Assembly (NCBI GenBank): GCA_002683195.1
Contig: NYSW01000058.1
Coordinates: 41,582-47,265, forward strand
From: Phycisphaerae bacterium
Lineage (GTDB): Bacteria > Planctomycetota > Phycisphaerae > Phycisphaerales > SM1A02
DNA: 5,684 nucleotides
Direction: 5' to 3'
Numbering within the stretch: the first letter of the stretch is position 1; every line of letters starts with the position of its first letter. The translations under genes and the position numbers were made by a program. The notes beneath the pieces were generated by a model. The model was not told where the DNA came from. It was given only the letters and a program-made list of their open reading frames with translations, and ran no database searches. Positions 1-5,346 of the stretch are shown one piece after another.

Positions 1-248
1 CTTCCGACCACGTCGTCACCGACGCCAAGATCGATCAGGGTGGTGGTGATGGCGGGCGACAGACTCGCCACCCCGGCGGCGGGTGACGCTGCGGTGGGTG
101 CTTCACGCCGATGGCAGCCTGGAGATGCGGCGAAAACCGCCAACACCGCCAGCCAACATCGGATCCCGGCCCGGATCCTCCCCCCGCCAGCCTGCGGATC
201 GAAGCCGAACCGACGAATGGCGGTCGATGATTGACGTGATTGGTGCAT
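1..248 (-). CDS. BtuF/TroA-like ABC transporter substrate-binding lipoprotein, N-terminal part (cut by window edge)
   Basis: Translating the minus strand from the ATG at 248-246 gives 82 codons with no stop before the edge. Residues 32-41 (WLAVLAVFAA) form a hydrophobic signal core, followed by SPGC at 42-45, where Cys45 could be the lipidated residue; Pro at -2 makes this a poor lipobox. Residues 62-82 include SLSPAITTTLIDLG and GDDVVG, which match the first strand and helix of periplasmic-binding domains of the BtuF/FecB (helical-backbone metal receptor) type. That family delivers vitamin B12, haem or ferric siderophores to an ABC permease; the substrate cannot be told from this fragment. 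The 31 residues before the hydrophobic core are long for a signal peptide, but no other in-frame ATG, GTG or TTG lies between 248 and the core. The reading frame stays open upstream, so the start is uncertain. Any partner permease and ATPase would lie left of the window. Confidence 0.72.
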   Translation of the reverse strand, partial: MHQSRQSSTAIRRFGFDPQAGGGRIRAGIRCWLAVLAVFAASPGCHRREAPTAASPAAGVASLSPAITTTLIDLGVGDDVVG

Positions 249-254
249 CGGGCC

Positions 255-263
255 GTACAGTAC
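255..263. promoter_or_regulatory. Compact divergent promoter core (GTACAGTAC)
   Basis: The near-palindrome gtacagtac sits between the minus-strand BtuF-like start (248) and the plus-strand start (296). On the plus strand TACAGT (256-261) fits a TANNNT -10 element and would start a transcript near 268, leaving a leader of about 28 bases that contains the GGAG ribosome site at 286-289. On the minus strand TACTGT (262-257) also fits and ends 8 bases before the ATG, implying little or no leader. No TTGACA-like -35 box is evident on either side. The two -10 elements overlap, so the genes could not be initiated simultaneously from here. Confidence 0.35.
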
Positions 264-285
264 CGGTTCCCGCGTTTCCCTCGAT

Positions 286-289
286 GGAG
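286..289 (+). promoter_or_regulatory. Ribosome binding site GGAG deciding the 296 start
   Basis: GGAG is followed by a six-base spacer (tatccg) and the ATG at 296. It overlaps the competing in-frame ATG at 284, which has only pyrimidine-rich sequence upstream. This favours the 223-residue product over the 227-residue form. Confidence 0.55.
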
Positions 290-295
290 TATCCG

Positions 296-967
296 ATGCC
301 GATTCTGAAGTCGTTCCGTCGCCTCTTCGGTACCAACCGCCCGGTGGAGATCGATATTTCCGAGCCGGTGGCCCCCGCGACCGGGGATGTCTCCGACGCC
401 ATCACTCCTCTCCCGGACCCCGGGCCGGGGGTGATCGACGCTTTCGAAGTCCTTGGTCGGGTGGAATCCGCCATCGAATCCGGCCGGAAGACCCAGGACC
501 AGGCCCTTCGATCGATCGAAGCCATGCCCCGGGCGGTCAGCGAACTGGAACGGGTGAGCTCGGGACAGACCGAACTGATCGAAGCGGTTCGTGAACTTGG
601 CAGCAATCAAGAGCACCGAGCGGAGGCCGAGTCCGCGGTCCTTTCCCGATTGTCGGATCTCCTCGATCGTGAATCAGCGTTGTTCGGACTGGTCCAGCAG
701 CAACTCGATGCCAACCATCAACTCGCGGAAGAGACCGCCAAGCGTCTCGACCAATTGACCTCGACCTTGCACGAGACGTCACGGACGAACCGGGTAACCG
801 CCGAAGCGATGGAGGCCTTGGCCGCGGATCTCCGAGACCGAGAACAGCGAAGCGACCAACGGGCGGGTGTGATGCAGGGTTGGATCGTGACGTGCGTGGT
901 CGCGTGCATCGCGGCCACCGCCGCCGCCGTCGCCCTGGCGTGGGCGGTGCTCGGCGGCGCGGCCTGA
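296..967 (+). CDS. Coiled-coil protein with single C-terminal membrane anchor, function unknown
   Basis: This is a 223-residue protein that I do not recognise as a named family. The ATG at 296 is chosen because GGAG at 286-289 lies six bases upstream; the in-frame ATG at 284 has no ribosome site, and the ATG at 83 would overlap the divergent BtuF-like gene. A short basic N-terminus (KSFRRLF) is followed by a Pro/Asp-rich linker (about 16-46). A long Glu/Gln/Ala/Leu/Arg-rich helical stretch (about 47-192) is likely to form coiled coil. A single hydrophobic segment (about 195-219, Ala/Val-rich) ends four residues from the C-terminus. There is no N-terminal signal peptide, so a tail-anchored topology with the coiled coil in the cytoplasm is the simplest inference, with a structural or scaffolding role possible. 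It converges on the ABC exporter and is probably monocistronic. A perfect 16-bp palindrome lies within the gene at 506-521. Confidence 0.72.
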   Translation: MPILKSFRRLFGTNRPVEIDISEPVAPATGDVSDAITPLPDPGPGVIDAFEVLGRVESAIESGRKTQDQALRSIEAMPRAVSELERVSSGQTELIEAVRELGSNQEHRAEAESAVLSRLSDLLDRESALFGLVQQQLDANHQLAEETAKRLDQLTSTLHETSRTNRVTAEAMEALAADLRDREQRSDQRAGVMQGWIVTCVVACIAATAAAVALAWAVLGGAA

Positions 968-989
968 GTCGAACACCGCCGACTCAGGC
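962..989. terminator. Hairpin shared by two convergent genes, overlapping both stop codons
   Basis: GCCTGAGTCG (962-971) and CGACTCAGGC (980-989) are perfect inverted complements: a 10-bp stem around an 8-base loop (aacaccgc). The TGA of the coiled-coil gene (965-967) is in the left arm and the complement of the exporter's TGA (984-986) is in the right arm, so one hairpin could form at the 3' end of both transcripts. No T-tract follows on either strand, so classical intrinsic termination is not assured. It may instead protect 3' ends or need a factor such as Rho. Confidence 0.6.
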
Positions 990-2804
990 GGGCGAGAGCT
1001 GGGTTCGCGCCAGCCTCGCGTAGACATCGCACCGGGCGAGCAATTCCTCGTGACGCCCCTGGTCGACCACGCGTCCCTGGTCCATCACCACGATCCGATC
1101 GGCCGCCAACACCGTGCTCAGCCGGTGCGCGATGACGAGGACCGTGCGTCCGTTGCGGAACTCACCGATCGCGAGGTTGATCTGCTCTTCGCTCTCCGCG
1201 TCGATCTGACTCGTCGCCTCGTCCAGAATGAGCAAGGCCGGATCCCGGAGCAGGGCTCGGGCGATGGCGATCCGCTGACGTTGCCCACCCGAGAGCGACG
1301 TACCGAGTTCGGCGACCATCGTGTCGTACCCGCCGGAGAGACGCTCGATGAATCCGGAGGCGTGAGATTTCTCGGCGGCGACGCGGATCGCATCGTCGTC
1401 GGCTTCGAGGCCGAAGGCGATGTTCTCGCGAATCGTCCCCCGAAAGAGCACGGTCTCCTGGGTGACCACCCCGATCTGCCGGCGGAGCGATTCAAGGCGA
1501 ACCTCCCGAATGTCCGTTCCGTCGAATTCCACCCGGCCCTGATCAGGATCGAAAAGCCGGGGCAGCAATGAAAGCAGCGTGGTCTTGCCACAGCCATTGG
1601 GACCGACGATCGCGATCTGCTCGCCGAATCCGATCTCGAGATCGACCCCCGACAAAGCCTCATGCTCGGCCCCGGGGTAGCGGTAATGGATGTTCTGGAA
1701 TCGAAGGTCGCGAGCGTGCCGCGGAAGGAGCGGGAATGCGGCGGTCAATCGATCCTCGTCCGGTTCCTCGAGCAACTCGTCGAGTCGTTCCGCCGGCGCA
1801 GACGCGGCCTGGATCTCGTTGAAGACCCCGGCCAGAGGCTGCAGAGTGCCACCCGCGACCCCGAGGGCGCCCAGGGTCAGCATGAAGGAATCGAAGTCCA
1901 TCGCACCATCGAGGATCTGTCGGGCGGCGACCAGGGCCAGTGCCATCAGCACGAACACCGCCAGCAGTTCGACCACCGGATTGGCCAGCGACCGCGCGGT
2001 CCGGATCCGGAGTTCCTCCCGCAGCACCGAGTCGTTGGCCGAGGCGAATCGTCTTTGGGCATCCTCTTCCGCGGTCGCCGTCTTCACGGCCCGGATTCCC
2101 TGGATCGATTCGTTCGAGACTCGAAGCAGATCCTCCTGAGCCTCCAGCGCAGCGCGGGTGGCCCGACGAATCCGACGCCCAAGGGCACGAAGCACGCCAC
2201 CCAGAACCGGGGCGATCACCAGTGCGAACAGGGTCAGACGCCAGTCGAACCAGATCGCCGCGGCAAACGCCGCGCCTCCCTTCGTCACATGGGCGACCGT
2301 ACGATTGGTCAACGCGAGCATGCCGCCCTGAAGGGACACGGAGTCCTTGTTGATCCGGCTGACCAGTTCCGCCGCTCCGCGACGCTGAATGGACCCCAGG
2401 GGCATCGAAAGCACGTGGCGGAAGACCTCCGCTCGAATGTCCGCCACGGTTCGACTGGCCAGTTCCAAAGCGAGGAACTGATGGAGGAAGTTCGCGGTCG
2501 CACCCACCACCGTCAGGACCCCGAGGCCAGCCATGATCGCCACCACGGCGGAAAAGGGATCGGTCGGCAGGAGCTCGACGAGGCCTTCAGGAATCCGCAG
2601 CCATTCCCGATTCGCGTTGTACTGCCCGATCAGGGTGGCGACGGTCTCCTGGCCGTCGCCAGCGAGAATGATTCGGAGCAGAGGCCCGAGGCTGAGCAGA
2701 CCGGCACCAAGGCCACCGGCAGAGATCAAGGCGAAGAAGATCCCCCCGAAGAACAGGCCGGGACGCCGAAGGAGACGAGGGAGAAGGTGTCGCAGGCCGG
2801 CCAT
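984..2804 (-). CDS. MsbA-type ABC exporter, fused permease and ATPase
   Basis: This 606-residue protein has the usual half-transporter length and is expected to work as a homodimer in the inner membrane. The N-terminal part (about 15-330) is a type I exporter membrane domain with roughly six hydrophobic segments, the first two near 17-47 and 86-112. The C-terminal ATPase domain (about 365-600) is complete: Walker A GPNGCGKTT (401-409), Q-loop Gln449, signature LSGGQ (504-508), Walker B LLILDEA (524-530) with catalytic Glu529, D-loop SQID (532-535; SALD is common) and H-loop His560. The family includes lipid A flippases (MsbA) and lipid or drug exporters; the substrate cannot be read from sequence, and no lipid or antibiotic gene adjoins it. 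The ATG at 2804 has no Shine-Dalgarno in front of it. It lies 101 bases after aroA on the same strand, with a hairpin between, so it may be a separate unit. Confidence 0.93.
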   Translation of the reverse strand: MAGLRHLLPRLLRRPGLFFGGIFFALISAGGLGAGLLSLGPLLRIILAGDGQETVATLIGQYNANREWLRIPEGLVELLPTDPFSAVVAIMAGLGVLTVVGATANFLHQFLALELASRTVADIRAEVFRHVLSMPLGSIQRRGAAELVSRINKDSVSLQGGMLALTNRTVAHVTKGGAAFAAAIWFDWRLTLFALVIAPVLGGVLRALGRRIRRATRAALEAQEDLLRVSNESIQGIRAVKTATAEEDAQRRFASANDSVLREELRIRTARSLANPVVELLAVFVLMALALVAARQILDGAMDFDSFMLTLGALGVAGGTLQPLAGVFNEIQAASAPAERLDELLEEPDEDRLTAAFPLLPRHARDLRFQNIHYRYPGAEHEALSGVDLEIGFGEQIAIVGPNGCGKTTLLSLLPRLFDPDQGRVEFDGTDIREVRLESLRRQIGVVTQETVLFRGTIRENIAFGLEADDDAIRVAAEKSHASGFIERLSGGYDTMVAELGTSLSGGQRQRIAIARALLRDPALLILDEATSQIDAESEEQINLAIGEFRNGRTVLVIAHRLSTVLAADRIVVMDQGRVVDQGRHEELLARCDVYARLARTQLSPA

Positions 2805-2905
2805 GGAAGGGTCTAGATCCGAGGGCTTCCGAAAAAAGTTCCGACAGGGCCAGAAGGGTACGGGATCCTCGCACCCGGGGGCGTCGAGACCAAGCCCCCG
2901 ACCTG
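2805..2905 (-). promoter_or_regulatory. Spacer between aroA and the exporter: possible exporter promoter and leader
   Basis: This 101-base gap holds the aroA hairpin (2876-2900), a weak minus-strand TANNNT match TACCCT (2860-2855) that would give a leader of about 44 bases, and a six-T run on the minus strand (2837-2832). The T run is flanked by a direct repeat of TTCCGA on the plus strand (2827-2832 and 2839-2844). No clear -35 box or ribosome site is seen. Either a separate promoter or readthrough from aroA is possible. Confidence 0.25.
2876..2900 (-). terminator. GC-rich hairpin after aroA
   Basis: CGGGGGC (2876-2882) and GCCCCCG (2894-2900) form a perfect 7-bp GC-only stem around an 11-base loop. 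In the aroA transcript it begins about six bases after the stop codon (2908-2906). No T-tract follows directly; the nearest T run on that strand is about 40 bases further on. It could be a terminator or attenuator between aroA and the exporter. Confidence 0.45.
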
Positions 2906-4267
2906 CTAGCCGCCCTCGGCGGGAACCAGACTCTCAAGTTCTTCCCAGAACCCGGGATGGCTCTTGCCCACACAATCTGGATCTTCGATCTCCAGCGGGC
3001 CGAGTGTCCGCCCCAGCACCGCGAACGCCATCGCCATGCGGTGATCATCCCAGGTTCCGATCGAGATCGGGGACTCCGGAAGGCGATGGCCCACCGCCGG
3101 CGGCGTGATGTGGAGTTCGCCGGGTTCCTCGGTGACCGTGCAACCAACCTTTCGAAGCTCGATCGCGAGGGCTGCGACCCGGTCGCACTCCTTGACCCGA
3201 AGCGTCTCCAGACCGAAGAGCCGACTCGGCCCCGAAGCCATGGCGGCCAGCACCGCCAGGCCGACCGCGGCATCGGGGAAACCTTCGCAATCCAGATCCA
3301 CTCCGTTCGGCCGGGTCTCACTTTCCACGATCGTGCGATCGGCCAGCTTCTCGACCCGGCAGCCGAAAGCCTCGAGCGCCCCGATCGCCGCCGCGTCGGG
3401 CTGGCGACTTCCGCGCCCCAGCCCCAGAATCTCGATCCGCGATCCCGGATGCGAGGCCGCCAACACCGCGGGATAGACCGCACTGGAGGCATCGGGTTCG
3501 ATCTCGATATCGAAGGCAGGGATCACCTGCGGCGGAATCTCCACCGATTGAAGTCCGCCATCCGGCTGACGCCGGATCGACACCTCCACCCCGACCCGGG
3601 CCAGGACATCCAGGGTGAGTTCAAGGTAGGTCGGACTGGTCGGCGGCTCGACGAAGCGCAGGGCGACGCCCTTCTCGGTCGACGCGGCCACCAGCATGAC
3701 GGCGGAAACGAACTGACTGCTCGCGGTCCGCGCGACGTCGATCACACCTCCCCGGAGACCGGTGCCGCTCGGCCGGACCACGAGCGGCAGGCACCCCGGT
3801 CGATCGAGAAAATCAATGGAGGCCCCGATCGCCTCCATCATGGCGACCCCTTCACCGACCGGACGTTCTCGCATGCGAGGCGAACCGTCGATCCGCACTG
3901 GAAGTCTGGCCAGATTGGCGGCCGCGACCATGAAACGGGTCGGCGTGCCTCCCGCCCCGAGATTCAAGTCTCCCCCACCGGGAAACCGACCGTCGCCTCC
4001 GTCGAGCCGAAGAACGTGACCTTCGAGGCGAATGATCGTCCCGAGTGTCTCACAGGCCTTGACCAATCCGTCGGTGTCATCCGAGCGCAAGGGGTGCCGG
4101 AGAACGCCATCTCCGCGACAGAGCGCGGCCAGGATGATCGCTCGGTTGGTGAGACTCTTGGAACCCGGCGGACGGACCTGCGCTCGAATCGAGCCGGAGA
4201 ACCGCTCCACCCGACGCGGCGGGTCAACGGCTTCTGAATCCAGGCTGGAACCGGAGTCGGAGTCCAT
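2906..4267 (-). CDS. aroA: 3-phosphoshikimate 1-carboxyvinyltransferase (EPSP synthase)
   Basis: AroA joins phosphoenolpyruvate to shikimate-3-phosphate to make EPSP, the sixth step of the shikimate pathway, in the cytoplasm. At 453 residues it is slightly longer than the usual 425-445 because of an acidic N-terminal tail of about 25 residues. Hallmarks appear in order: PPGSKSLTNRA (33-43, catalytic Lys37), GAGGTPTRF (104-112), PRMRERP (130-136), SSQF (183-186), GFPDA (329-333, Asp332 equivalent to E. coli Asp313), KECDR (359-363, Glu360 equivalent to Glu341), DDHR (407-410) and Lys435 near the end. All main catalytic residues are present. The phosphoenolpyruvate loop is atypical: E. coli GNAGTAMRP reads GAGGTPTRF here. 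The start lies 3 bases after the GroES-like stop with no ribosome site, so translational coupling is likely. The upstream co-chaperonin is an unusual partner for a shikimate gene. Confidence 0.96.
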   Translation of the reverse strand: MDSDSGSSLDSEAVDPPRRVERFSGSIRAQVRPPGSKSLTNRAIILAALCRGDGVLRHPLRSDDTDGLVKACETLGTIIRLEGHVLRLDGGDGRFPGGGDLNLGAGGTPTRFMVAAANLARLPVRIDGSPRMRERPVGEGVAMMEAIGASIDFLDRPGCLPLVVRPSGTGLRGGVIDVARTASSQFVSAVMLVAASTEKGVALRFVEPPTSPTYLELTLDVLARVGVEVSIRRQPDGGLQSVEIPPQVIPAFDIEIEPDASSAVYPAVLAASHPGSRIEILGLGRGSRQPDAAAIGALEAFGCRVEKLADRTIVESETRPNGVDLDCEGFPDAAVGLAVLAAMASGPSRLFGLETLRVKECDRVAALAIELRKVGCTVTEEPGELHITPPAVGHRLPESPISIGTWDDHRMAMAFAVLGRTLGPLEIEDPDCVGKSHPGFWEELESLVPAEGG

Positions 4268-4270
4268 CGA

Positions 4271-4591
4271 TCAGGATTCGCGCCGGAACACCGCGACCAC
4301 GTCTTCGACCGGGATCACGAACAGGCGGTTGTCGCCTTCGAAATCCACCGGCACGCCCTGCTTCGGATTGAAGAGGACTCGGTCGTATTGACGGATCGGA
4401 TAGTCCTCGTCTCGATCAACCTGGGCGCTGATGGAGACGATCCGACCGGTGATGGTCGGAATCTCGATCTTGTCGGGAAGGTGAATGCCGACCTTGGTGA
4501 TCTTCTTGTCTTCATCCTTGCGGATGAGCACTCGGGAACCGATCGGTTCGACCACTTCGATCTGACTCTTGTTCGAGGAACTGGTACCCAT
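4271..4591 (-). CDS. groES: GroES-like co-chaperonin (divergent Cpn10)
   Basis: This 106-residue protein aligns over about residues 13-104 with the 10-kDa chaperonin fold: the opening strand PIGSRVLIRK matches GroES PLHDRVIVKR, and the later part (YDRVLFNPKQGVPV, then FVIPVEDVVAVF) matches the second half of the barrel. GroES caps the GroEL folding chamber as a heptamer and binds through the hydrophobic tripeptide of its mobile loop. Here that loop reads KVGIHLPD (33-40), with IHL in place of the common IVL and Val replacing the first Gly of GGIVL. An insertion-like KIEIPTITGR follows, and the N-terminus carries a polar extension of about 12 residues. No groEL lies in the window. It is probably a second, specialised GroES paralogue, but a lone diverged co-chaperonin with a different client is possible. 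It is the first gene of a pair with aroA, and its own start may be leaderless. Confidence 0.85.
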   Translation of the reverse strand: MGTSSSNKSQIEVVEPIGSRVLIRKDEDKKITKVGIHLPDKIEIPTITGRIVSISAQVDRDEDYPIRQYDRVLFNPKQGVPVDFEGDNRLFVIPVEDVVAVFRRES

Positions 4592-4597
4592 GCCCGA

Positions 4598-4603
4598 ATC
4601 ATA
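4598..4603 (-). promoter_or_regulatory. -10 element TATGAT for the GroES-like gene, probably leaderless
   Basis: TATGAT on the minus strand ends six bases before the A of the ATG at 4591, placing the expected transcription start at or within a base or two of the start codon. There is no Shine-Dalgarno upstream, which agrees with a leaderless message. No good TTGACA box is found 16-18 bases further upstream. Confidence 0.5.
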
Positions 4604-4607
4604 GACG

Positions 4608-4632
4608 TTCCGGAGCCCGAGCCCATTTCCGG
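4608..4632. repeat. Direct repeat TTCCGG in the divergent promoter region
   Basis: TTCCGG occurs at 4608-4613 and 4627-4632, 19 bases apart start to start (close to two helical turns), between the two divergent -10 elements. It could be an operator half-site pair, or chance in GC-rich DNA. Confidence 0.2.
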
Positions 4633-4635
4633 CGT

Positions 4636-4641
4636 TACCAT
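4636..4641 (+). promoter_or_regulatory. -10-like element TACCAT for apt, probably leaderless
   Basis: TACCAT fits TANNNT and ends exactly six bases before the apt ATG (4648), the same geometry as the opposite-strand GroES-like promoter. The intervening ccgggg abuts the ATG and is too close to act as a ribosome site. No -35 box is evident. The match is weaker than TATGAT, but the identical spacing supports it. Confidence 0.38.
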
Positions 4642-4647
4642 CCGGGG

Positions 4648-5175
4648 ATGACCGACGCGATTCCCACCCTCAAGGCCCTGATTCGGGACATCCCGGATTT
4701 CCCCAAGCCCGGTGTTCTCTTCAAGGACATCACTCCGCTCCTGGGAGATCCAGGGGGACTTGCGATGGCGGTCGAAGTGATGGCGAACCCGTTTCGGCGT
4801 GATCGAGTCGACCTGGTCGTCGGGGCCGAAAGCCGGGGCTTCATCTTCGGCACCGCGATCGCCCAGTCCCTTTCCTGCGGCTTCGTCCCGATTCGAAAGC
4901 CTGGAAAACTCCCCGGCGAGGTCCATCGGGCGGAGTACGAATTGGAGTACGGCCGAGACGTGCTCGAAATGCACGTCGATGCCATCGACGCCGGAAAACG
5001 AGTCCTGATGGTCGATGACCTCCTGGCCACCGGGGGAACCATGGCGGCCTGCATCGAAATGGTTCGACGGACCGGAGCGGAGATCGCTGCGGCCACGTTC
5101 CTCATCGAGCTGGAGTTTCTTCACGGCCGCAAGCAGCTTGATGACGTGCCGATCCACTCTGCCATCCAGTATTGA
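4648..5175 (+). CDS. apt: Adenine phosphoribosyltransferase
   Basis: Apt converts adenine and PRPP to AMP and pyrophosphate, the purine salvage route, in the cytoplasm. The 175-residue length is typical of bacterial Apt. The N-terminal FPKPGVLFKDITPLL (18-32) is the characteristic family opening. GAESRGFIFG (59-68) and the flexible-loop segment PIRKPGKLPG (81-90) follow, then YELEYG (97-102), which belongs to the catalytic region. The PRPP-binding motif VLMVDDLLATGGT is at 119-131 with the adjacent acidic pair Asp123-Asp124. All key elements are present, and the next in-frame ATG would delete the family N-terminus, so 4648 is the start. It is divergent from the GroES-like gene and seems to be transcribed alone, with a hairpin about 20 bases after its stop. 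Confidence 0.97.
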   Translation: MTDAIPTLKALIRDIPDFPKPGVLFKDITPLLGDPGGLAMAVEVMANPFRRDRVDLVVGAESRGFIFGTAIAQSLSCGFVPIRKPGKLPGEVHRAEYELEYGRDVLEMHVDAIDAGKRVLMVDDLLATGGTMAACIEMVRRTGAEIAAATFLIELEFLHGRKQLDDVPIHSAIQY

Positions 5176-5195
5176 CCCCCCGAGCGGATCCAGAA

Positions 5196-5220
5196 CCGGA
5201 TTTCAGCCCCCTGAAGCCGG
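5196..5220 (+). terminator. Hairpin downstream of apt
   Basis: CCGG (5196-5199) pairs with CCGG (5217-5220) and TTCAG (5202-5206) pairs with CTGAA (5211-5215) around a CCCC loop, with a small 2x1 internal mismatch. It starts about 20 bases after the apt stop. There is no T-tract after it, so it is a moderate terminator candidate. Confidence 0.45.
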
Positions 5221-5346
5221 GAATCAAGCGTCATCCACGGGTACACTTTCCCGTTCGGTCGCCGTCGGATGCCAGTTGTCTCCGCCGGCCCCCCGTCCCG
5301 GACTCCGCGGCCTTCGCCCGGCGTCATCGACTTCGGAGTGCACCTG
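5221..5346 (+). promoter_or_regulatory. Spacer before hppD with possible -10 (TACACT) and ribosome site
   Basis: TACACT at 5242-5247 fits TANNNT and would give a leader of about 90 bases; no convincing -35 box is seen. GGAG at 5335-5338 lies eight bases before the ATG at 5347 and is a good ribosome site that settles the hppD start over the in-frame GTG at 5338. No small gene is supported in this stretch. Confidence 0.35.

Noticed and set aside
209..217. Possible twin-arginine (Tat) signal in the BtuF-like N-terminus
   Set aside because: Two arginines are present (residues 12-13, followed by FGF), but the required Phe-Leu-Lys pattern is absent and the pair is too far from the hydrophobic core.
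83..295. N-terminal extension of the coiled-coil protein from the ATG at 83
   Set aside because: It would run through the divergent BtuF-like signal peptide region, has no ribosome site, and encodes Pro/Arg-rich sequence unlike the rest; the ATG at 296 has GGAG upstream.
35..616. Minus-strand open frame of 193 codons across the left region
   Set aside because: It overlaps both the BtuF-like fragment in another frame and the coiled-coil gene; the translated sequence is Arg/Pro/Gly-rich with no domain.
1662..2816. Plus-strand open frame of 384 codons opposite the ABC exporter
   Set aside because: It lies entirely antisense to a complete ABC exporter with all ATPase motifs. Its composition (rich in Arg, Gln, Gly, Glu, with no domain pattern) is what antisense of GC-rich codons produces.
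2957..4237. Plus-strand open frame of 426 codons opposite aroA
   Set aside because: It is antisense to nearly the whole of aroA, whose catalytic motifs are intact. The product is low in hydrophobic residues and has no recognisable domain.
4315..5157. Minus-strand open frame of 280 codons opposite apt
   Set aside because: It covers apt in antisense and the GroES-like gene in a shifted frame, both of which are clear family members.
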